Assembly: GCF_041146795.1 (NCBI RefSeq)
Contig: NC_135172.1
Coordinates: 15,306,123-15,370,122 of the forward strand
DNA from: Maylandia zebra
Taxonomy: Eukaryota > Chordata > Actinopteri > Cichliformes > Cichlidae
Direction: 5' to 3'
DNA length: 64,000 nucleotides
Positions 44,324-58,756 of the stretch are shown piece by piece. The notes under the pieces were generated by a model, which was not told the DNA's origin, made no database searches, and worked only from the letters and a program-made list of their open reading frames with translations. The first letter of the stretch is position 1; every line of letters begins with the position of its first letter. The position numbers and the translations under genes are program-made.

Positions 44324-47300
44324 CGTCTTAATTCAATTAACCCAGATACAGGAAAACTGATGTAAACATCGTAACTCAGTTAGCCTGACTCAGTTAAGCT
44401 CAAAATCTAATTATGAAAAATCTAATTATTCTACCTGGCTTGGTCTAACAAACTTTTTCTTCTTTACTATAGCGTGGAGTCATTTTATTTGTTTCCATTT
44501 TAATGTTTGGCATCAGAAAAAATCTAAAATGCAGAAGTGCTGCAGTGTAGTTTAAATAGTCATTTGGTAAAAAACGCAGTAGGTTCAGTGATTCATTTTT
44601 GTACTGCAAGCTTGTTAGAGGCATAACATGTGAGGAGAGCACATGCTACAGACATCTTCACCAGAAAAGCAAGAGTGATGTCATGTAGCTTTAAGATGAG
44701 AATTATTCTAAAAGTGGGGAAACTTTCTAATAAATTTTTTATATTTCTCCAGGTGATAAAGTAAAACCTTTAAGATACTGAAAATGTGGCCGGTTCATTT
44801 CCATTTTCAGGGGATGCTCAGCCATCGAAACTCATGTCATGAAGCACTTGATGCGCATTTCTTGTGCTGATGTTAATGCCAGAGGAAGTTTGGAGTCGGA
44901 GTGTTGGTGACTTTTACACACTATGTACCTCACCACTTTGTGACTTTATGTGATCGGTTACTTTGGTGACTGTTACAACTACCTGGTGTGGAGATCCCTT
45001 TTAAATGGTGGAAATCTTGGAAGGAAGAGATTTGACAAATTGAATTATTGCAATGAAACCATCCTTGCAATAACAGTCCAACACTTGAATTCAGTTAACT
45101 CTTTAGAAAGACACATTTTTTTTTCACAACTCAGTCCAGGGCCACACCTGTGGTCACAGGACTGAAAACACCTGAGCTCAAAGATCAAGCGATGTAACCT
45201 TTTGTCCATACAGTGCACATACTTGTAACAATTTTTGAAATACGGATTACTGTTTAGACCAAATAAGAAACATTATCAGCTGGTTAATGGAGAACCTAAT
45301 CAACAATTGTTAAGTTAAGTCTCAAGTATCTCAAGTACAACTGAAAATTCAGCCTTGTGACACATTAGCTTAATGTGTAATTGCATGATATTCACGTGAC
45401 TACTAAAAACTTCAGTGCCTGTCTGATTTTTGGATGCATATATCATTACAATGAGATCACTTTATGATAAGAAAATTAAAAAAAAATGGCACCACCTTTA
45501 TTATTTTCTTTAATTCTTTTTAAACATGCCTTCCCCTCAGGTCTGCAGGGCGACATCTGTGACTGGTTGCTGCAGTGCTCTGCAGGATATAAGTGTGTTT
45601 CCCAGCCTGGCACTGCCAACTACAGCTGTTCCTCAGTCTGCCACTTTGACTACTGCCACCATCACGGCATCTGCACACACCATCCACACCAGCTTCCAGT
45701 TTGCCGGTAAGAACGTTAAAAGGAAAAGCAAATCTTTTTGTTCACCCAGGCATATTTTGTTTGCATGTGTAAATGACTTGTATTTGGGCATTAGCTGCCT
45801 TGCAGGTGACGATTTCTGGTTCATGGGTGAGAGGTGCGATGTCAGGATGACCCGCGCACGTCTCATTGGTGCGTGCCTTGCCATCTTACTCATCATAGTG
45901 ACAGTGATCATCATTTTGGCGTTTGTGGCAGTGCGACGCTATCGAGCAATTCTGATTCAGGCCAAAGTAGACCAGACTCGCAGCAGGTAGGAAAAGGCTT
46001 TTATTAAGACGCACCTACAGTTCAGGCGTATGCATATTTTGTTAATTATACAATTTTTCTAATTTTGCCTTTCTGCACCACCACAGTGGATTTTTTTTAT
46101 TATTATATTTATATATTATATATTAATTAAAACTGAAAGATTGCTCTTCAGTCACATCTTGTTTGCTTTTAGATCCATTGTGGTTTTTACTGCAAAGGTT
46201 ACATTTTTTTTGGACGATAAGTACTTCCATAAACCTTAAAATTTATAGTAAAAACGTGCATATTTGTGACGTACAGTAAATCGCAGTAGTCACAATAGGT
46301 GAAAGTATTCTGTTGTGATCCATGAGAGAAAAACCAGAGACTGACATAAACGCACATGCTCTTCAGTAACTGTAAACACTCATTGCCACTAGGTGGCACA
46401 GTCTAGCTGACAACGCACATACTAAGGATGAAGGTGGAACTGGATTGCTGGCTCAATCTGAATGTCTAACCTCCACATATGCTGACAGCTGAGCACACAG
46501 ACACAGTCATTGATACTGTGACATGTTTCATTAGGGTGCTGGGCCAGGAGATGAGGAAACCTATTAGTTGTTCCTGAATGGAAATGCCTCCTACACAACT
46601 AATATTAGAGGTGTATGCATGGTAATATTAGTAAATCCAGCATAAATGCAATCTCAATTCTGTGTACTTTCTTTTCATATTAATGTTTGTTTTTAAACCT
46701 CGGGTGTTCCTCCAAGTGTAGTCTGGAAAAAATGACCTTGTGGTTTTGGATGGTTCTAATATGATGGCGTGCAGAGACTTGGATTCAGCTTCATGAAAGT
46801 CTACCTACAAGGATTCTTGTGTCGAAGCACTTTTCATTTGAACCTTAATAACAAACTGAGACTGCAAGAGGCAAAAGCATATTGATCTTAATCAAGATAC
46901 TGTTTGTTTGACTGAATATTGAGCATGTACAAAGACAAAGATCAGACAGGAAGTAATAAGTCTGAAGCTAAGCCTTAAGTCCAGTATGTCTAGAGTAGGA
47001 AATGTGTGTTTTCCAGGAAATTGGGGCCTCTTTGGAGTCATCTTTTTAAACATCCCAAGTAGCTGATGATTGCCCGAGTTTAGAGAAACTTTGCAAAGCA
47101 TATAATTTAGCACAGGAAAATATTTTAAAATTAGCCTAAAATAAGTTATTCCAGAGGATTTTTATACAAATAATGGGGAGGATTTACCTTTTATAACTTT
47201 ATACATCTTAGAGCAGTAATCTCCTGCCAGTATACACAAACCCTGGTTGTAAACTAGAGTTCATTACAAAACTGCTGACAACTACTGGTTTCAGGGCAAT

Positions 47301-48157
47301 GGCTGGGTTTTAAAGGTGTTTATAAGTGGAACTTATGCTATTAAAATAACTTGGAAAAAATCACCTGTGTCCATTAAATGGTAATTAAGCGGTATAGTTT
47401 TATATTGTTCTTGATCTGCAATGTTTTAAACAAATCTGTTAATGTTTCTTCTTACCTGTTGATCTATTTCTGGTAAATGGAAAGTTATTCACTGGCAAGG
47501 AGCAGTCATGTGTCACTGTGACACATCAGTTCATTCATGAAACATAACATCATCTGTATGAGCGGGGTCATCTCCGACCTTTCTGCTGTCATAGGAGTTC
47601 TTTGTTCCTTGGTGAAACTGAGCAGCTTTGTGAAGAGCTTTTAAGAAGAAACTCTTTTTAGGGGTAAAATAAGAGCTTCTATGAATGCCACAGAGATAAG
47701 GTTCAAGTTATGACCCCACATTGTAAAAGGGCTGTCTCCCATCGACTAGGTTGATTTTTTTTTTTTTTTTTTTTTTCCTTCTTGAAATTTTGTTCATGTG
47801 AAACGTTTAAAGCTGGCACACAATTGTTAAAAAAAAAAAAAAAAAAGAGGAAAACCCAGATTGCAAAGAGAAGCAACAACAACAAGCATTGTACCCTGTG
47901 ACCTCTCACGATTTTGTTTGCGCAGCTATCGCAGATTCAACCACTTTGATGAGCTGTCAGGTCGCTTCTGGTTGCGCTCGTGGGCGGGATCAGCAGACTC
48001 ATTGGACAATCCTGCCTTCACACGCTCCGATGAGTTGCTGCATCTGCGAGCGCTTGACCGCCCCTGCTGTTACCACGACGACACGCTGTCACTGGCTTCC
48101 ACCTGCCCCAGCCACGGAACACGAATCAACACAATCTACCCCCACAGGTATATACAG

Positions 48158-48225
<68 letters not shown>

Positions 48226-50056
48226 GTTCATTGTCTGACAGTGAGTTGTGTGTTCCAAAATGTGGGAGAGTTTTCAGTGAAAAGCTTCTCTGTTCTCACC
48301 AATGCCACTCTTGAAGCTTAAAAACAAGCTTGGTTCACAGTTATCAGTGATGGTCACTGTGGTCACCTTGGAATATTTACATGTTTTAAAGCCAGTAAAG
48401 CTAAAACTGTTTCTTACTGACATTTTTTTTTTTTTTTTTTTTTTTTTTGTATTGACAGCATATGGAATATAAGGAATTCTATATTCGGATTCTAAATCCC
48501 ATGTTACTTTGGACCCTAAGGTCAAACTTTCATAAAATCTATTTTATCTTAAAACTGCTTAAAATTCTTCTGCCGGTGTTTGCATTGGCAGCATTTAGGA
48601 AATGGTCCTGGTACATGGGGATTGTAAATCTCACATCATAGCTTGCATCCAAATATCATGTAACATTTGACCTCTGACTTCCCTTTTACATTTCAAATCT
48701 GCCTTTCTTTCAGTCTTACCCCAAAATGTGTTATAGCTTTAAAGAAATCGTTGTCAAGAGAATGCGCTGCCTAGTAAGAAATACACTGTAATAAAATATT
48801 ATATAATCGGCTCAAGTTATTCATGTCCCAGTCACTCTCCAAATGCTCCAGAATGGCATCAACAGCATATATCCAGGTCAGGTGGGGAATATCAGACTCT
48901 AGTAGCCCGATAAATCAATTATTAAAATAAGAAGAAGAAATTGAAACTAATAAATCACCCACCATATAGATGTTTTGGAGAGGGGACAATCTATTTTTGT
49001 AGTGGACATGTTGTTGTTTTTTAAGGCTGTAAAGCTGGCCATTTTAACATGGATGGGAGTCTGTGGACATTGACTCGCTTTTGGAGCCAGCCTCAAGTTG
49101 CCATTAGAGAGCATGCAGTATTTGGCACTTCAGCAGAAGTCGCAAATACCTTCTGTTCGCCACCTCTGCGTCTCACTAATACATGGTAGTTTCAATAAAA
49201 TGTCAGATTTTGATTCATAAGCACAGAGTCCAAATTTCTAGTCAGTTCCTGGAGAGTTAATGTTGAAATGGAGTTTCTAATTAAACTCTGAGGCATTAGC
49301 GTGAGCTCTAAATGTGTGTGAGGTGCTTTTAATTGCCAGTGCCCACAGCAGCTAACGCTAATGAATGTATCATGTGCAGCAGAGGTTTCTCCAAGAAGTA
49401 GGATGTTAGGGCATCAGTGGACTGGGCCTCCAAAATAATCCAAACTAAACTCACTTCATATAGTTTGGAATAAGTTGAACTGGATAGGAAATGAAATGAA
49501 CTATCCATAATTAACTGCAGGACTTAACACAACATAATAATTTGTACATAAATGCAAAATACACTTGAGTCTAGTTTAAATGTTAATAAGTAATCTCTCT
49601 AAAAACCCACTCATTCAAAGATTTCACTACTCACTTCCCTAACTGTTGCTTAAAATAGCTACTAATTTGAGCTTGAAGTGATTAAATAATGTAAATAATC
49701 CTTTTGCATCCTGTAGTTCCCAGTATGGATGGAGGGGGAGTGAGATGAGCATGGGGGATGGTGTGCTGGACTCGGGTAAGGCCAGTGACCTTTCAGTGTG
49801 TAGCTGGCCAGTGGAACCCATTCACTGGACTCCATTTCCACTTCTGCAGCAACTGGCTTCTCACAGGACACCCACAGTGAGTGTGTGACTGTACATGTGG
49901 TTTCCATGAGAGTTTCGGTAAGATACAAATGTCTGCGTGGTTTCACAGTTTGAATGATGCGATGTTTCTCTATGAAACCAGGTCAGGGTGTCACGACCAC
50001 GGTCCTACTGTGAAGGCATGGAGCTTGTAGACATGGGGAAGAGCTGGACTGCTTGA
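40386..50056 (+). CDS. Mucin-like single-pass membrane protein with SEA- and EGF-like regions
   Basis: Ten exons join in phase to 1034 residues: 40386-40428, 41018-42952, 43052-43140, 43259-43317, 43906-44069, 45541-45706, 45795-45986, 47926-48147, 49717-49876 and 49982-50056. Exon 1 encodes a hydrophobic signal peptide (MQLHACLLLFIVTT). The 1.9-kb exon 2 is a Ser/Thr/Pro-rich stalk (about 15-659), probably heavily O-glycosylated. Residues 660-763 look like a SEA domain (VESVELLLQIVVEEP, then FKTSRALEWL...TSRITNITV). Residues 770-833 are cysteine-rich and EGF-like, ending FWFMGERCD. Residues 842-865 form a transmembrane helix, followed by basic residues. The cytoplasmic tail (about 170 residues) holds NPAF, HLRALDRPCCYHDDTLSLAS and SGKASDLS motifs. 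The layout resembles membrane mucins and IMPG2, but I do not recognise an orthologue and give no symbol. A role in surface adhesion or signalling is inference. Confidence 0.8.
44298..44322. repeat. Poly(T) tract in intron
   Basis: About 24 consecutive T in the intron 44070-45540. The rest of that intron is unassigned. Confidence 0.9.
45987..47925 (+). other. Intron 7 of the mucin-like gene
   Basis: AT-rich intron. A T20-type run at 47756-47776 and an A18-type run at 47830-47847 lie 50 bases apart and could pair as a hairpin in the transcript shortly before the acceptor at 47925. Nothing coding is seen. Confidence 0.6.
48160..48222. repeat. (CA)n microsatellite beside a splice donor
   Basis: A CA run starting only about 12 bases after the donor GTATAT at 48148. 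Confidence 0.95.
48223..49716 (+). other. Intron 8 of the mucin-like gene
   Basis: Unassigned intron apart from a poly(T) tract at about 48424-48448. A TTTTGCATCCTGTAG acceptor closes it at 49716. Confidence 0.6.
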
Positions 50057-50148
50057 CTTGCATATGGAGGATTCAATCTGTTCTGACACTGGTTTTTACA
50101 GTTTATTAATGCATTGTAAAGTTAAAATATTTGTGTTTTGTTAATAAT

Positions 50149-50154
50149 AATAAA
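50149..50154 (+). terminator. Poly(A) signal of the mucin-like gene
   Basis: AATAAA about 93 bases after the TGA at 50054-50056. This would give a short 3' untranslated region. Confidence 0.55.
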
Positions 50155-50499
50155 AAAGTAAGGCAGTAAATGTATAAATGTGTACACCTTTCTTTGAAAG
50201 ATTAAATCTGTTTCTGATGCTGAGATGTTAACTGCATGTCTGTCATGTGTGGTACAAGGTCTTGGAAAATGTTCTACTGTTACTCAGGGCATCAATATAT
50301 TGTATTTACTTTTGGAATTAAAGCCATCAAAGGATATTTATACTCTACTTACTTTCAATAACAACTGAAGACTTTACACTTACGAATACAATAATAAGAT
50401 AAAAACACAAAGATGTTCTCACATTTTAGTACAGGCTAATTGATTTAAGTACTAGCTGAAATATTTTTAGTTACCACCCCTGCTTCCAAGGAGCAGGAC

Positions 50500-51295
50500 T
50501 TTTTTGTAATTTTTCCAAGTGGTCCTGAACAATAGTTCTCCAGGCTTTCTTCAAAGTTCCTATTTGGACACTGGCTGCTTCCTGACAGGAGAGATGCATC
50601 AGGATCTTCACCTGATCCAGTTGATCCATCAGTGGAAAGGTCAAGAAGTCATAGTTAAGGAAAGGAAACTGGGAGAAAAGGGTGAAGTGTGCCTAATTTC
50701 ATAAGAAGTGTACTGAAAATCAGTGGCAGAAGGTCTGATGAAGGGGTAAATCCAAACTGGAATTTATGTATTTTTTTTGGTTCACATCATTGTCTTTTTA
50801 TGAAGGAGGTAGGGAGAGCGCTACCACAGTGAGTGTCTACATTAATCTGTAAAACACATTGGAGGCTCTGTCAGCCAGTGGTGTTGGAGATCTTGTCAGA
50901 ATTGATGGAATTATGAACACAGAAGAAGTGCTGTCAAATTTAGATCCACCATGCAATACCATCTGGAAAGCATCTAATTGGCAACAAGTTTATTTTTCAG
51001 CATGACAGTGATCCAAACACACCTAATACAGTAAATGCATACCTGGGTAGAAAAACACACAATGAAAGATTATGAATCGGCCTCCCCAGAGGCTGGACCT
51101 CAACATTACTGAAGCAGTGTGGGATCATCTTTACAGAGAACAGAACAAAAAGCAGTATAACAGAGAAACAAGAAAGCTTTGAATGTCCTTTAGAAAGCCT
51201 CCAGAACTATTCCTGAAGACTACTTAAAGTATGAGAAAGCTTGCCTAAGAGTTCAGACTATGTTGGAGAGTAAGGATTGTCATACAAAGTATTGA
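50500..51295 (+). mobile_element. Degenerate Tc1-like transposase relic
   Basis: The stretch 50985-51150 reads as broken Tc1 transposase: FIFQHDSDPKHT (second catalytic Asp), then LDLNITEAVWDHL-like text near 51100-51130. The last part, 51150-51260, matches the C terminus (PEDYLK-like). Frameshifts and stops occur throughout. No terminal repeats were found. Confidence 0.65.
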
Positions 51296-51299
51296 CTTT

Positions 51300-52312
51300 C
51301 GAGTTCCTTAGAATTGTACAAACTCTGTTTTTGCCTAAACAAAATATAAAGAAATGAGGTGACGCAAGCATAATACTGCATATCATTATTGTTCCTAATC
51401 TTGTAGCCCTGTATCTCATCTGTTAGGGGCCTAAAAGAAAGGTTGTGTGTCCCTGTGACTCTAAGATAGGACATAATATTTTAGAATTAAAAATTCAGTA
51501 AGCTTAAAGGTTGACAGAAGACTTCGTGCTAATGCCTTACATTATACACATGAGATGCATTGTTGTTTCACAGTAATAAATGTGCTATTATTTACTAAAT
51601 GCGGTTTCTCTCATACCACACATACACGAGCCCCGCCCCCTCAATGCTGTGTATGAAACTCTGCTGAAATGTGACCATTAAACGACTGGAAACACGGTGA
51701 AGATTGAAACAGGTATAGTATGCATACTGAGCACACATGGTGCTCACATACAGAAAAAGAGAGTGGCTGAATTGGAGACTTAATGGGAGTTTAAAGGAAG
51801 AGGGTGGGGAGAGAAGGGGATGAGTGAGAAGTGGACAGAAGCTACCTGCCAGCTTCTTCCATATACGGTCTTAGTCAGAGCTGGCCTTACCCAGGACTGT
51901 GAGTTTCTCTGACTGTGTGAGTGAGCAATGCAGGGAGGGAGTGCCTACATTTGTGTGTTGTAATGCGTGCATGAGTCATGCACGCTGCCTAGTTTTGAAA
52001 TTGCTCAAGCAAAGGCGTGAGATTGAGAAACTACTGTCTGGATAGAGAACAAAGTTTAAAAGATTATTTTGTAAGATACATTTAATCATTTAAAACTGTG
52101 ATTGAAACATAAATCGGATAAAGAATACAGAAGAAAATGTGAGCGGTAACAGACAAACATGGCCTTAAAAAGGGAGATTCATTCATTTCCTCAGAGTGGT
52201 CACATGACCGGAGCAGCGCATTCTTCCCCCCATGTGACTCTCTCCAATATCTCCTTATATGGACGTCATCCAAAGGAACTCTTAAAGGGATGGTGGTGCC
52301 CTGGGTCTATAC
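51300..52312. other. No gene seen
   Basis: Unassigned intergenic DNA between the mucin-like gene and the actin locus. Confidence 0.5.
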
Positions 52313-52314
52313 TT

Positions 52315-52392
<78 letters not shown>
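52313..52392. repeat. (TG)n microsatellite
   Basis: A pure run of about 38 TG units. Confidence 0.97.
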
Positions 52393-52393
<1 letters not shown>

Positions 52394-52469
52394 AGCGTCA
52401 ATTCAAAGCAGGATAATGCTGAGCGGAAAAGCCAGTTCTCTGATCACCTGATTGCCTGCCTACACCTAG

Positions 52470-52473
<4 letters not shown>

Positions 52474-52558
<85 letters not shown>
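52474..52558. repeat. (TG)n microsatellite
   Basis: A second pure TG run of about 42 units, 80 bases after the first and in the same phase. Confidence 0.97.
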
Positions 52559-52559
<1 letters not shown>

Positions 52560-53059
52560 TCACTTCCTCCATCTGTAGAAGTGAGGCACTTTAAAAGCTT
52601 GCTTCCTGTGCCTTTTGGTGATCCAGCTCCCATATATCCTTATTAGGAACACACAGGGCCTGTGAGAATTCCTAGTGTAAGTTTATGAGGCTTTGTCCGG
52701 TGCCCTTATTGAGTTAAAGCCCATCCAGCCACCTAATCTCTGGTCAACTTATAAAATGAGCCTTGGAGGAGGATTTTCATTATAAAAATTTAAAAAAAAA
52801 AATCAACAAAGAATTGAAATAGTTTCAGGCCAGAGGCAAACAATGGTGTGTGAAATACCTGCCTGTGTGTAGGCTGTATGCATACCAGAAGTGAATCATG
52901 TTCCTGAGTAATCAATCCAGGCCTAATTGTTTTTATTTTGACACCTAATATAAGTATGTTCTGAAAATAACACGCCTGTTTATCACACGTCATTCACAAG
53001 ATTAGCCCCGTAAACTCAATTGCACAATTCCTGCGAGGTGATGAAAAGGTAAGACATTT

Positions 53060-53220
53060 ACAGTCTCAGTTTTCAGTTTTATTTGTCATATGCAAGTTAG
53101 CACAGGGTCAACATTGCAATGAAATGTATTTGACGAGCAGAAGACAGTCACTCAGCAGACTGGTACAGTAAAAAATAGTAAAGAGCAAAATATTAATAAA
53201 ATATAGTAAAAGAAAAAAGA
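53060..53220 (-). mobile_element. LINE or SINE tail fragment
   Basis: CAGTTTTATTTGTCATATGCAAG...TTGCAATGAAATG is a form of the reverse-oriented 3' tail common to several fish retroelements. It is absent from the matching place in copy A. Confidence 0.45.
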
Positions 53221-53233
53221 TTTAACAGTTAAC

Positions 53234-53237
<4 letters not shown>

Positions 53238-53289
<52 letters not shown>
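53238..53289. repeat. (TA)n microsatellite
   Basis: A pure run of about 26 TA units. Confidence 0.97.
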
Positions 53290-53294
<5 letters not shown>

Positions 53295-53954
53295 GTTACA
53301 GTCATGCCCTAAACATTACCGCAATTCAGCCTGGATACATGCATTACTGTCAGTCTGCACTGTGTGCGTTTGTGTTTGTGTGACGCTGGTGTGCCGGGGC
53401 AGAAGAGCCAGATAGAGGGTTAACCGTGCTGTCAGTGACCCTGAGATTAAACACCATCCCCAGTCCTGTCACCACAAACAAGCATCCTGCAAACAAATGG
53501 GAAATGGAATGGTGAAATCCTCTTCTGAAGCATTCCCTGACCCCGTGAATAAAATTAAGAGCACTCATTCATGGGTATATTATATCACTGAGGCTATAAT
53601 CAGGATGATCCTGGCACCGTCACAATGTAGAGGATGTAAAAACGACGTAACTATAGGCTGGATTAATTCAGTCTATTAAAGTAATAACTAATACATGCTC
53701 AGGGACCATTCAGTGCTTTGCAGCAGGGGTTGTGGGATTTGTCATCCACTAGTCTGTATCCCACTTATGTATTATTATCACATTATGGCAGACAGTTTTA
53801 AAAAATCAGCAGGTTTACTGAACACTGAACGACCCCGGATTGATAACTTTTAGGGAGGTATATGGGTTAGTTTAGTGGAACTTGTCCCCCCACTGCTATG
53901 TCAGAGCGCACAAACCATGATCTGCATGCGCCACACCCAGTGGATGGAGCCGAA

Positions 53955-54025
53955 CCAATCAGCGGGCGCCGTGCGGAAAGTTCTCCTTTTATGGAGAGGG
54001 GCTGCAGCACGAGCCCTCATAAAAA
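53955..54025 (+). promoter_or_regulatory. Beta-actin core promoter (CCAAT, CArG, TATA)
   Basis: CCAAT lies at 53955-53959. A perfect CArG box CCTTTTATGG lies at 53985-53994, and CATAAAAA serves as the TATA element at 54018-54025. This order and spacing are characteristic of vertebrate cytoplasmic beta-actin promoters, where serum response factor binds the CArG box and confers serum and MRTF responsiveness. Noncoding exon 1 runs from about 54050 to 54132 and ends at a GTAAGA donor. Confidence 0.88.
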
Positions 54026-54938
54026 TCCTCCACTTTATTGGCCTTCATTGCAGTCAAGTTCAGACACTACATCCTACCGGAGTGTAGCGCTCAGTCACAG
54101 TTCTCATACACCGAAAACCCTCCCTCACACAGGTAAGACAACTGCGGAATGTCGGTGGAAGTTTCTTCCTCACATTTTAACGCTTTAATGTAACATTTTG
54201 AACAGCGAGTGTTTTCTTTTTTATATATATATCACTCCTTAGCTTACGAACCAAGTCGTTTTCTCATTTCAAGCTGAAGCCACTTGCTAGGCTTTACAGT
54301 GTTCCTATTATTTTGACCGCCACAGTTTTAACCATGTAACGGTTCGGTTTAGAAATGTGGTGACATGTTGCCGCTTATGTTTAAGTGGGTGTGAAATAAC
54401 CTTACCACTCGATGCTGTCATCACTTTGTAGTCCGACAAATCAAGACTACGTGTTAAAGGAAAAAAGCTTGACCTTCTCGCTTACATGTAAGCATCCACT
54501 GTGGCAGGTCTGCAGCTCTGGTGTCTCCGGTTTCAAACATTCAAACACCAGACCAGGCAAATGCAGATTGGATGGATTAGGCTTATAGAGACTTTACTAA
54601 TTTTGTAAGTAGAGCTTCTGAAATTAAAGGTTTTTGCTGTGTCACTGCAGCTATCAGTTAATGTGCAAATCCTGGTGCGTCTGCTTCAAATAAATGTGCG
54701 AAGTTGGCTTTTTGTTCGTGTAACCTTGCAAATGCGTCAGTCACGACGTTCAGATATATCAGATTTAACTGTGATTTGTAGAAGTTCGTTCAGCTGCTAA
54801 AGGGTTTTCTGTGTGGTTAACGGTTGTGGTGAGCTCGGTGAAGGGAGTGGTCGCCTGTCGGTGTCATTTGAGGTTTGGCGACACGCGGGGCGGCTTCCGG
54901 GCCGGTCTACAGCAGTCTCTAAGCTGCATTCACTTTTG

Positions 54939-54948
54939 CCTTATATGG
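54939..54948 (+). promoter_or_regulatory. Intron 1 CArG box
   Basis: CCTTATATGG is a second exact CC(A/T)6GG site, about 800 bases into intron 1 of beta-actin. Vertebrate beta-actin genes are known to carry an SRF-responsive enhancer in intron 1. Its position about 200 bases before coding exon 1 fits that role. Confidence 0.65.
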
Positions 54949-55097
54949 CCATGGCCAGCCCGAGTGAGAAACTGCCTTTGTTTCTCAGCTCTGGATTAGG
55001 ACTCAACCTTGCGCCACTGCGACATCCAGCGTCCGTTCTCAATAACTGCAAGACTTCATCCAGGCTGTCTGCCAGATGTATCGCACACTGCTGCTGA

Positions 55098-57121
<2,024 letters not shown>

Positions 57122-57620
57122 ACAGACTGTCCCCACCCCCACCAAAACACACTGCTACAAACCCAAACTAGCTCAGCATACATGCCTACACCACCACACT
57201 GGTGTATGCTGAGCCTACACCTCTTCCATTTTCCCTCATCACTCTGGCTACGGCACCATGCCCCCTGATGGGGAGAAACTCTGCAGGAAGTACGGAGCAT
57301 CCCAGGCGGTGTGAATGTGTGAGAAACATGATATCCATTGTCGTGTTTGTGTAGGTCATTCCAGTTGTCTTTGTTCACCACCTTATTTGCCTCTATGAAG
57401 GTTTATTCTCTGGTGGGCTTGCTGCCCATCAGAACTGTAGTATTGCTTAATATGTAAATTATGTAATCTGAAACTTGTTTTGTTTTTGTACTTTCAGCCT
57501 TAAATGATACTTGGTCCAGTTTGTTTTTGTCATCATGCAAAAGACAAGGCTTGTACCTTGTATTGAGGTGTATGAAGGTTTGTGCATAGGGCTTTAAGCC
57601 TCTGGTGTACACAACAACCC

Positions 57621-57626
57621 AATAAA
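57621..57626 (+). terminator. Beta-actin poly(A) signal
   Basis: AATAAA 500 bases after the stop codon, preceded by a T-rich 3' untranslated region that shares its first about 190 bases with the pseudogene. Confidence 0.8.
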
Positions 57627-57649
57627 GCGCACATGTCTGACTCAAGTCT

Positions 57650-58756
57650 GATTTTGTCTTTATGTTGAATGCATCAAAGTAACCTATTCATCATTTGGCC
57701 TCAAACTGCACTCTGGGAAAGTTGTTTCAGCTTATGTAAGACTTAGTAAAATGCATCTGGAAGAGACAGAGGCTTTGCTGGTATAAATGGCAAAAGTCAA
57801 GAAGTGTGACACCTGGAAGTTAAACCATAGTGGATAGTAGGTTCAGTTTGCACATTAAAATTTAAAAGATGAACTCTGCACCCTTAATTTCAGGGGCAAC
57901 ACTTGTGACTTCAGTGTCATAAATGTAGTTGTGTGCTGTAACAATAAGCTACACCTGTCTCATGTTAATCTTGGCAAAAATATGACTGAAACAATAGTGT
58001 CTTAAATGACAAATCCAAGAACCAAAGCCTGCTTTTGTCTTAACACTTCAGCTTGCAGCTCGTAGGAAGGACTTGGGGGTCATGTGAGGAAAGGAATCAA
58101 GGATGTCTAAATTAAGAAATGGGATAAGCATTTGGCGTGAATGGCATTGATGGCTGGAGCCCATTTGGCTACTGTTTGCATGTCAGTATAAGGTGCTGCA
58201 CATGCAACAAACACTGATGCATCAAAGCCTCCATCCAAACACTGTATTATGTGAATTCTGTAGATTCTTTTCTCAAGATTTTTCTTTAATCAGTTTTAAA
58301 AAAAAAGAATTTAACACACATTTCAGTCTGACTGCTGTCAAGAGTTAAACAGCAAATTTTACAGTCATCAGCCTTCATGGCAGGCTAAATACTGAAGATG
58401 GATTTTGAGGAGTATAACTTTACTACAAAAATTTTCTTTATAGTGCCATCATGTGAATAACTGATTATGGGAAACAATAATCAGCTTTTTTTACATTAAT
58501 GACTTTAGAAAATATATAAGATGTTATATAGTTCTATACATTAGGAAATATAAAGACTGCTGCACTGAAACTTTACTATCTTTCTGTTTAACACTAAAGC
58601 TGGCATACATTTGTCTTACCAATACTTTAGATTTGTGAATATTCAATAAATCCTGCATAACTCTCTTATCAGTCTGCATGCCAAAGTCAGGAGTGCAGGA
58701 GAAGTAATATGTGAGGGTGGGGCATGTATGAAAACAGGACTGGTGACTGGTGATTT
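57650..58756. other. Intergenic, no gene seen
   Basis: Unassigned DNA between beta-actin and a LINE fragment. No supported frame. Confidence 0.5.

Larger units (their letters stand above)
52920..54132 (+). repeat. Duplicated beta-actin 5' region, copy B
   Basis: This is the counterpart of 2700-3554, with the same order of matching islands. It has gained extra sequence at 53060-53290 (LINE tail plus TA microsatellite) relative to copy A. Confidence 0.75.
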
